From NCBI GenBank assembly GCA_051746765.1, contig JBNJFK010000168.1:1-5103 (forward strand): a DNA stretch of 5,103 nt. Direction: 5' to 3'. The DNA is from JBBEBE01 sp051746765. GTDB lineage: Bacteria; Bacteroidota; Rhodothermia; Balneolales; Balneolaceae. The translations under genes and the position numbers were made by a program. The notes beneath the pieces are model-generated. The model had not been told where the DNA came from and made no database searches. It saw only the letters and a list, made by a program, of their open reading frames with translations. Below, piece by piece: positions 1 through 5,103 of this stretch. Every line of letters begins with the position of its first letter. Position 1 is the stretch's first letter.

Positions 1-1
1 G

Positions 2-73
2 ATCTACTTTTCGTGGGACGGGGAGCGGTGGTTGCCCCGGTTCGGCCGGCTGCTCAATTTGATTCACGACTGA
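2..73 (+). CDS. C-terminal end of an unidentified protein (5' part outside window)
   Basis: Reading frame 2 is open from the left edge to a TGA at 71-73 and gives 23 residues ending in GRLLNLIHD. Codons end almost always in G or C, as in the neighbouring genes. The competing frame 1 on the same strand stays open somewhat further, to about 180, but has AT-rich third positions and would run into the end of rlmN. Frame 2 is therefore the likelier coding frame. The tail is rich in Trp, Arg and Leu (DGERWLPRFGRLL) and shows no motif I recognise, so I assign no function. If real, the gene is convergent with rlmN, with about 95 bp between the two stops. That gap holds only short imperfect repeats and no clear terminator. 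Confidence 0.5.
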   Translation: MYFSWDGERWLPRFGRLLNLIHD

Positions 74-168
74 TCGATGAACATCGGGAAGTGGGCGGTT
101 TCGCGTTATTCAGGCTCCGGTTTCTGCTCAATTCATCGTCGCACCTATTCTCAATGCCGGATCTCTTC

Positions 169-1287
169 TCAACGCCGCATTGATTTGCCCTTCGGTGCTC
201 CGTCACGGATGGCCAGCTGACCACAACCGGCATCGATATCGTCGCCGCGACTTCGCCGAACAGTTGCCGTAACACCGTGGGAGATCAGTTCCTTCATGAA
301 TGCGTCCAGCCGATCTTCCCGAGCCCGTTTCAGGGTCACTCCTGCAACCGGGTTGTACATGATGATGTTCACTTTGGACGGGATCCAATGGGCAATGGTG
401 GAGAGCTGACGTGCGTCCTTCACATGGTCGTTGAAGTGATCAAAGAGGAGATACTCATAGGTGACCGGGAGTTCCGTTTTCCGGTGGTAGTATCGTACGG
501 CCTTCTCCAGCCGTTTCAGGTTCAACGACTCGTTGATGGGCATGATCTCGGTTCGTTTGGCGTCGTGCGCCGCGTGCAGCGAAATGGCGAGCCGGAATGG
601 CCGCTTCTCGTCGGCCAGCTGCTCGATCTGTCGGGTGAGTCCGACGGTGGAGACCGTAATTCGTTTGGGGGAAAGTTCCAACCCGGCTTCACTGCTCAGG
701 AGAGCCGCCGATTCGACGACTGATTTATAATTGTGCAGCGGTTCTCCCATCCCCATGTAGACGACATTGGTCACTCCTTTCCCGTAGACCTCTTGTGCAT
801 CCCGGTCAATCATTCGAACCTGGTCCACAATTTCACCCGGGGAGAGGTTGCGAAAGAGGCCCATCTTCCCGGTTGCACAGAAAGAGCAGCCGAAGACGCA
901 CCCGACTTGGGAGGAGACACAGACGGTCAATCGTTTTGCAGTTCCGTCCGGTTGCAGATCGGGGATCAGGACCGATTCAATCTTTTCGTCGGTCTCGTCG
1001 TCCAGCCGGAAGAGATACTTTACAGTTCCATCGTCCGATGTTTGGCGCTGATCCACATTGATGTGGCGTATCGTGTAGCGCTCGGCCAGCTTGTCGCGCA
1101 ACTCCTTGGAGAGATTGCTCATTTCGTCGAATGAACGTACCCCTTTTTGGTGGAGCCAGCGTGTCAGCTGGGTCGTTCGATAGGACGGGAGCCCAAGTTC
1201 TTCGCAGAGCTCTCCGAGCTCCTCTCGCGTCAAGGACTTCAGGTCAATTTGCGTATCATTCGGTGCTGTTTTCGTCTCGCTCTGCAT
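169..1287 (-). CDS. rlmN: RlmN: dual-specificity 23S rRNA A2503 / tRNA A37 C2-methyltransferase (radical SAM)
   Basis: This cytoplasmic radical-SAM enzyme methylates C2 of A2503 in 23S rRNA and of A37 in some tRNAs, by a ping-pong route through a methyl-cysteine. Counting from the upstream ATG at 1332 (387 aa), the N-terminal RNA-binding part spans about 29-90. The 4Fe-4S motif CxxxCxxC is at Cys145, Cys149 and Cys152, in QVGCVFGCSFCATG. The SAM-binding motif GMGEP is at 194-198. The two further cysteines of the mechanism are present: Cys138 in TVCVSSQ and Cys370 in DIDAGCGQLA, matching E. coli Cys118 and Cys355. Glu119 in IESVLIP matches the E. coli active-site Glu105. I prefer the ATG at 1287 (372 aa; the E. 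coli protein is 384). The 15 extra residues of the longer form do not resemble the family, whose similarity begins near IDLKSL. The closely related Cfr is unlikely given the RlmN-like full-length N-terminus and sequence. It appears to be a single-gene unit. Confidence 0.97.
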   Translation of the reverse strand: MQSETKTAPNDTQIDLKSLTREELGELCEELGLPSYRTTQLTRWLHQKGVRSFDEMSNLSKELRDKLAERYTIRHINVDQRQTSDDGTVKYLFRLDDETDEKIESVLIPDLQPDGTAKRLTVCVSSQVGCVFGCSFCATGKMGLFRNLSPGEIVDQVRMIDRDAQEVYGKGVTNVVYMGMGEPLHNYKSVVESAALLSSEAGLELSPKRITVSTVGLTRQIEQLADEKRPFRLAISLHAAHDAKRTEIMPINESLNLKRLEKAVRYYHRKTELPVTYEYLLFDHFNDHVKDARQLSTIAHWIPSKVNIIMYNPVAGVTLKRAREDRLDAFMKELISHGVTATVRRSRGDDIDAGCGQLAIRDGAPKGKSMRR

Positions 1288-1362
1288 TCCGGAAATATAC
1301 GAAAGATTGAGGTGAGGTCGTAAGTACTCCATTCAGCATTCGAATTTGGAGAACCGAATTGG

Positions 1363-1370
1363 TAGATTTG
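1363..1370 (+). promoter_or_regulatory. Candidate Bacteroidota-type -7 promoter box (TAGATTTG) for the potassium channel gene
   Basis: TAGATTTG matches the TAnnTTTG -7 consensus of Bacteroidota promoters and lies 16 bp before the ATG at 1387, which would give a short leader. The only TTTG upstream (1345-1348) sits 14 bp away, shorter than the usual 19-21 bp spacing, so the -33 element is not convincing. The box abuts an imperfect palindrome with ACC/GGT arms at 1353-1363. The call depends on the organism belonging to that phylum, which is itself uncertain. Confidence 0.25.
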
Positions 1371-1386
1371 GCCTGATTTATTGCCT

Positions 1387-3084
1387 ATGAAGTTTTTGAG
1401 TTCACAATTTGCGTACTTTTTCGCCTCGCGCAGGACGAAAACCAACATCCGGAAACTGCTCAAGTTTCTGCTGGTGCTGGTGGGTCTGTTTGTTCTGTAC
1501 GGAATCCTCTTCCATTACATTATGGAATTCGAGGGCCGGAGCGGGGAGCATACCTGGCTTACCGGATTCTACTGGACACTGGTTACCATGACAACCCTCG
1601 GTTTCGGGGATGTGGTTTTCCACACCGACTTGGGAAGGATTTTTTCGATGGTGGTGATCATTTCCGGTGTGATGCTGCTTCTGGTCATGCTTCCCTTCAC
1701 ATTCATCGAGTTTTTCTATGCCCCCTGGATGAATGCCGTCAATCAGGCCCGGGCTCCCCGCGAACTCCCTCCGGAGACGAGGGATCATGTGATCATTACC
1801 AAACTGGATGCCATTACCACCTCCCTTATTCGAAAGCTGAAGGATTACAATATTCGGTATACGCTACTGGAGCCTGATCTCCAACGGGCTCTGGAGTTGG
1901 CTGATCAGGATTACGATGTGGTGAATTTGCCACCGGACGATCTGGAAACCTATCGAATGATCCGGGTCGAGCAGGCGGCCATGGTTGTGGCTTCGGGCGG
2001 AGACACCATCAATACCAACGTGACCTTTACGGTCCGGGAGTTCAATCCGGATGTTCCAATCGTCGCCATGGCTGCGTCCGAAGATTCAATTGATATCCTG
2101 AAGATGGCCGGAGCAACCCAGGTGCTTCAGATGGGCGAGATGCTTGGGCGATCGCTGGCCCGGCGTACATTGGGAGGGAATGCACGGGTGCATGTGATCG
2201 GCCATATCGACAATTTGGTGATCGGGGAAGCGACGGCTCAGGAGACTCCCTTGGTGGGCAAGACGATTCGCGAGAGTGGATTGCGGGAAAAGATCGGAAT
2301 CAGCGTCGTCGGTGTCTGGGAGCGAGGTGAGTTTCGACAACCGCGTCCGGACTGCATGATCACGCCCAAAACGGTGTTGGTCTTGGCAGGTACAGTTGAG
2401 CAGCTGCGTCGGTATGACGAAGTACTCTCGATCTATCATGTTTCAGACCAACCAGTCGTGATTTTAGGTGCCGGCCGGGTAGGGCGTGCGGCTGCACACG
2501 CCCTGGAGGAGCGGCAGATCGACTACCGGATCGTCGACAAGAATCCGGAGCGAATTCTCGAGCCGGATCGCTACATCCTGGGAGATGCAGCCGATCGCAA
2601 CGTATTGGAAAGAGCGGGAATCGAGAAGGCACACACAACGTTGGTTACGACACACGATGATGATGTAAACATCTACCTGACCATCTACTGCCGACAACTC
2701 TCACCGTCCATGCAGATCGTCTCGCGAGCCACCTATGAGCGAAATGTGAGTACCCTTCACCGGGCCGGTGCCGATTTTGTCATGTCCTACGCTACGATGG
2801 GAGCCAACTCGATTTTCAATCTTCTCGAAAAGCAGGATATCGTGATGATCGCCGAGGGACTCAACATCTTTACCCGAAAAGCTGTCGGGGTACTGGTCGG
2901 TCAGAGCCTGATCGAGTCCGATATTCGACAAAAGACGGGTTGTACGGTCATTGCCATCAAAGATGGCTCGGAGATGCTTGTCAATCCCGATCCCACCCGT
3001 CGGCTTCAAACGGGCGATGAAATGGTGTTGATCGGACCGTCCGAAGGGGAGTCACTATTCAATCAGCTCTACGAACTCGCATGA
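1387..3084 (+). CDS. Two-TM potassium channel with tandem RCK (TrkA-N/TrkA-C) modules, GsuK/MthK-like
   Basis: This is an inner-membrane K+ channel gated by a cytoplasmic ring. Residues are counted from an in-frame TTG at 1381 (567 aa); I take the ATG at 1387 as the start (565 aa). TM1 is about 25-47, the pore helix about 60-70, the selectivity filter TTLGFGD 71-77, and TM2 about 86-110. Gly96 is 19 residues past the filter Asp, the spacing of the MthK hinge Gly83. RCK1 follows: TrkA-N about 135-255 and TrkA-C about 267-350. RCK2 has TrkA-N about 357-475 and TrkA-C about 480-567. RCK2 keeps the Rossmann motif GAGRVG (363-368) and an acidic residue at the end of strand 2 (Asp386). RCK1 has TKLDAITTSL instead of a glycine motif. 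Two RCKs in one chain mean a tetramer forms its own eight-RCK ring, as in GsuK and BK. No clear Shine-Dalgarno sequence precedes the start. The gating ligand cannot be read from sequence. Confidence 0.93.
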   Translation: MKFLSSQFAYFFASRRTKTNIRKLLKFLLVLVGLFVLYGILFHYIMEFEGRSGEHTWLTGFYWTLVTMTTLGFGDVVFHTDLGRIFSMVVIISGVMLLLVMLPFTFIEFFYAPWMNAVNQARAPRELPPETRDHVIITKLDAITTSLIRKLKDYNIRYTLLEPDLQRALELADQDYDVVNLPPDDLETYRMIRVEQAAMVVASGGDTINTNVTFTVREFNPDVPIVAMAASEDSIDILKMAGATQVLQMGEMLGRSLARRTLGGNARVHVIGHIDNLVIGEATAQETPLVGKTIRESGLREKIGISVVGVWERGEFRQPRPDCMITPKTVLVLAGTVEQLRRYDEVLSIYHVSDQPVVILGAGRVGRAAAHALEERQIDYRIVDKNPERILEPDRYILGDAADRNVLERAGIEKAHTTLVTTHDDDVNIYLTIYCRQLSPSMQIVSRATYERNVSTLHRAGADFVMSYATMGANSIFNLLEKQDIVMIAEGLNIFTRKAVGVLVGQSLIESDIRQKTGCTVIAIKDGSEMLVNPDPTRRLQTGDEMVLIGPSEGESLFNQLYELA

Positions 3085-3093
3085 CGTTCTGTA

Positions 3094-4599
3094 TCAATTC
3101 TTCCAGAACCAAGGCGTAAAGAGAATCAATACGGTGATGATCTCGAGCCGGCCAATCATCATCAGGACAATCAGGACCCACTTCCCGATCAGCGGAATGT
3201 GAGCATAACTCTCGGAGGGTCCGAAGTCGCCCCATCCCGGACCGATGTTTCCGATGCTGGCGATACTGGCACTCATGGCTGAGTGAGGATCGTAGCCGAG
3301 ACCGGCCAATAGAACGAATCCCGTCAGAAAGAGGAGAAGATAGAGCATGAGAAAGCTGAGAATCGTTCTCAAAACCGACGGGCTTACGATGCGCTGTCCC
3401 AACCGAATCGGCAAAACGGCATGAGGATGCAGCGTCTGCCGGAATTCACGTTGGATGTTTTTGAGAATGATGGAGATCCGGAGCATTTTGATCCCGCCAC
3501 TTGTCGATCCTGCGCAGCCCCCCGTAAAGAAGAGAACGAATAGGAGCGCAAAAGAAAGGTGGGGCCAGAGGGTATAGTCGTCAGTTCCGAAACCGGTTGT
3601 GGTCAGTATCGAGACGACCTGGAACGAACCCGACCGTAGCGCCTGTCCGAGAGTGAGAGGATTCGCCAGCCAGAGCGACAGCGTGACACCGGCAACGAAA
3701 AGAAGTGTCAATACGGTATAGAAACGGAGCTCACTGTTCTGGAAAACGGCAGATGTTCGGCCCGTAAAGAGACGAAAATGGAGTGCGAAGTTGATGCCGG
3801 CCAAAAACATGAAAAGGATGATGACACTCTCGATGTAGATCGAATCGAATGCACCGATCGATGCATTTTTTGTGGAAAATCCTCCCGTGGCAAGAGTCGA
3901 GAAGGCATGGTTGATCGCATCGAACCAGTCCATGGATGGGTGGATCCACAGTAGCAGGTATTGGGCACAGGTGAGTCCGACGTAGACGGTCCAGAGTAGT
4001 TTGGCCGTCTCCTGGATTCGGGGGGTCACCTTGTCGGCCGTAGAACCGGAGTACTCCGCCTTGAAGAGCTGCATCCCGCCAATGCCGAGTAGTGGTAGCA
4101 GAGCGAGTGTGAGAAGAATGATGCCCATTCCGCCAATCCAGTGCGTCAGTGAGCGCCAGAAGAGCAAGCTCCGGTCGATCGATTCAATCGCCGGGTTCAC
4201 GACACCTTCGTGAGTGGTTCCTCCCAGAATGGAGGATCCGGTTGTGCTGAACCCGCTCATGATCTCGAAGACGGCGTCGGTATAGTTGATCAGTGTACCG
4301 GAGAGCCAGAACGGAAGAGCCCCGACAAGGGATCCGACAAGCCAGGTCAGAGAGACGATCAAAAAGGCCTCTCGCATGCGGAGTTCGTCGCGGGGCCGGA
4401 AAAAGTAGAAGAGGATTCCCCCCGCCATCAGGCAGAGTACAGATGACTGAAGGAAGTTGACCCATGTTGTCTCTCCGTAGAGAAGTGCAATCAGGATCGG
4501 CAGGAGCATGGCGATTGCGAGCGCGACCATGAATCCGCCAAGTATACCCAGAACGTCTGACAGGTGGATGCGTCTGTGGGTTCGAGCGGCCTTCATCAT
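3094..4599 (-). CDS. trkH: TrkH-family potassium uptake protein, membrane subunit
   Basis: TrkH is the K+-translocating inner-membrane subunit of the Trk system. It forms a dimer on a TrkA ring. At 501 aa it is close to the usual size of about 480-500 and looks complete. The SKT fold of four M1-P-M2 repeats is visible from its pore loops: FSTTGSS (117-123), STLATGGFST (234-243), ILTTTGFGTDD (331-341) and ASIGNIGPGWG (447-457). Other family signatures are GGMGIILLTLALLPLLGIGG (156-175), with MQLFKAE just after it, the loop GGCAGSTSGGIKMLR (360-374) linked to gating, and the ending GRLEIITVLILFTPWFW (483-499). The start ATG overlaps the trkA stop (ATGA at 4596-4599), showing co-transcription and probable translational coupling. 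A second ATG follows immediately, and either could be used. The gene ends 9 bp from the stop of the convergent channel gene. The Ktr-type subunit KtrB is a less likely identity, given TrkA next door and the N-terminal extra helices. Confidence 0.96.
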   Translation of the reverse strand: MMKAARTHRRIHLSDVLGILGGFMVALAIAMLLPILIALLYGETTWVNFLQSSVLCLMAGGILFYFFRPRDELRMREAFLIVSLTWLVGSLVGALPFWLSGTLINYTDAVFEIMSGFSTTGSSILGGTTHEGVVNPAIESIDRSLLFWRSLTHWIGGMGIILLTLALLPLLGIGGMQLFKAEYSGSTADKVTPRIQETAKLLWTVYVGLTCAQYLLLWIHPSMDWFDAINHAFSTLATGGFSTKNASIGAFDSIYIESVIILFMFLAGINFALHFRLFTGRTSAVFQNSELRFYTVLTLLFVAGVTLSLWLANPLTLGQALRSGSFQVVSILTTTGFGTDDYTLWPHLSFALLFVLFFTGGCAGSTSGGIKMLRISIILKNIQREFRQTLHPHAVLPIRLGQRIVSPSVLRTILSFLMLYLLLFLTGFVLLAGLGYDPHSAMSASIASIGNIGPGWGDFGPSESYAHIPLIGKWVLIVLMMIGRLEIITVLILFTPWFWKN

Positions 4600-5103
4600 A
4601 ACTTTTCGAGCCGTTTCAGCGATTCCGGTGTCACGAAGAGGATGGCACGATCACCCTGTTTTATGGAGGTCGTGCCGGTCGCAATGGTGGCAACCCCGTC
4701 CCGGACGATGCCGCCAATGATCAATCCGTCCGGCAGGTCAAGCTCTCCGATGGGTCCCCGGGTAAGGGGGGAGTCGGAGGAGATCTCCAACTCCACAATC
4801 TCTGCACGAACCCCTTGCAGTGCCTTGACGGTTTTATAAGCCCCTTTTCGAATTTCACGGTGGATGTCATCGGTCGCCGATGCCTTGATATTGATCATGG
4901 CGTCCAATCCGATGGTCTGTCCGAGTGGGATGTATTGCGGATTGGAGACGAGCGAGATGGTTTTGTCCACCTCCAGATGTTTCGCCAACAGGCTGGAGAT
5001 GATGTTGGACTCCTCTTCGTGCGTGACCGAAATGAAGGCATCCATCTCCCGAATCCCTTCGACGAAGCGATGGATAGGGAGATCCAGCAATGTCGAAAGG
5101 AAA
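4596..5103 (-). CDS. trkA: TrkA, cytoplasmic RCK regulator of Trk potassium uptake (C-terminal part; 5' end outside window)
   Basis: TrkA binds nucleotides (NAD(H), ATP/ADP) and controls K+ flux through TrkH. The frame is open to the right edge, beginning FLSTLLDLP, so the N-terminus is missing. About 168 codons are visible, against roughly 450 aa for full two-module TrkA. The visible part is the second half of the last RCK N-lobe: DAFISVTHEEESNI, a helix ISSLLAKHL, then SLVSNPQYIPL and IGLDAMINIKASATDDI. The C-lobe follows (about 4808-4599): RAEIVELEI, LPDGLIIGGIVRDG and GDRAILFV. The Rossmann glycine motif, which would show nucleotide binding, lies outside the window. A TTG at 5090 could be misread as a start, but the homology crosses it. 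The TGA stop overlaps the trkH ATG by four bases, and any promoter is upstream, off the window. A single-RCK KtrA cannot be excluded from this fragment alone, but a TrkH partner and the sequence favour TrkA. Confidence 0.92.
   Translation of the reverse strand, partial: FLSTLLDLPIHRFVEGIREMDAFISVTHEEESNIISSLLAKHLEVDKTISLVSNPQYIPLGQTIGLDAMINIKASATDDIHREIRKGAYKTVKALQGVRAEIVELEISSDSPLTRGPIGELDLPDGLIIGGIVRDGVATIATGTTSIKQGDRAILFVTPESLKRLEKL

Noticed and set aside
75..86. Short hairpin CGAT-GAAC-ATCG just after the stop of the left-edge gene
   Set aside because: A four-bp stem with no T-rich tail; too weak to call a terminator.
149..177. Near-identical 11-base direct repeats (TCTCAATGCCG and TCTCAACGCCG) around the rlmN stop
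   Set aside because: Only two short copies with a mismatch, partly inside coding sequence. No target-site or repeat-family character; probably chance.
277..1134. Long open frames on the plus strand across rlmN (277-723 and 733-1134)
   Set aside because: They are antisense to a gene with complete RlmN motifs, show no recognisable domain, and arise from its codon bias.
1345..1368. Sigma70-type promoter TTTGGA / TAGATT before the channel gene
   Set aside because: The spacer is only 12 bp, far below the usual 16-18, so it does not qualify as a -35/-10 pair.
1402..1788. Minus-strand open frame antisense to the channel's membrane part
   Set aside because: His/Gln-rich, low-complexity translation with no motif; it is the shadow of the channel gene, whose pore and TM segments are unmistakable.
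3086..3109. Inverted repeat GTTCTG / CAGAAC with a 12-base loop at the convergent gene junction, a candidate bidirectional terminator
   Set aside because: The stem is only 6 bp, the loop is long, neither strand has a following T tract, and most of it lies inside the trkH coding end. It is not supported as an intrinsic terminator.
4596..5090. A short stand-alone TrkA-C protein starting at the TTG at 5090
   Set aside because: The frame stays open upstream to the window edge and RCK homology continues across this point, so the gene is cut by the window rather than short.

Overview
The window is about 5.1 kb of gene-dense bacterial chromosome with moderately high GC. It carries four recognisable protein genes plus the tail of an unidentified one. 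There are no insertion sequences, tRNA or rRNA genes, CRISPR arrays or phage genes. Start codons lack clear Shine-Dalgarno sequences, and a TAnnTTTG-like box precedes the channel gene. Both features are typical of Bacteroidota in the broad sense (for example moderately high-GC Balneolia or Rhodothermia-like lineages). This placement is an inference and weakly supported; no rRNA or marker gene here settles it.

Layout: (1) 2-73, plus strand, last 23 codons of an unidentified gene. (2) 169-1287, minus strand, rlmN, a radical-SAM methyltransferase for 23S rRNA A2503 and tRNA A37 with all five key cysteines. (3) A divergent intergenic region of about 100 bp (1288-1386) holding promoter-like sequence. 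(4) 1387-3084, plus strand, a two-TM potassium channel with two tandem cytoplasmic RCK modules (GsuK/MthK-like architecture). (5) A convergent gap of only 9 bp. (6) 3094-4599, minus strand, a TrkH-type K+ translocating subunit. (7) 4596-5103, minus strand, the C-terminal part of TrkA, the RCK regulator of TrkH. It runs off the window edge and overlaps trkH by four bases (ATGA), so trkA-trkH form an operon transcribed leftward.

Apart from rlmN the window is a potassium-transport locus. A Trk uptake system and an RCK-gated K+ channel face each other tail to tail. Both use cytoplasmic RCK rings that sense nucleotides or ions, so they may balance K+ uptake against K+ efflux during osmotic or energetic stress. 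Everything seen fits known families. I found no strong sign of a new system. The most interesting points are the asymmetric nucleotide-binding motifs of the two RCK modules, an internal Met at the position where MthK starts its soluble RCK form, and the convergent pairing of two K+ systems.
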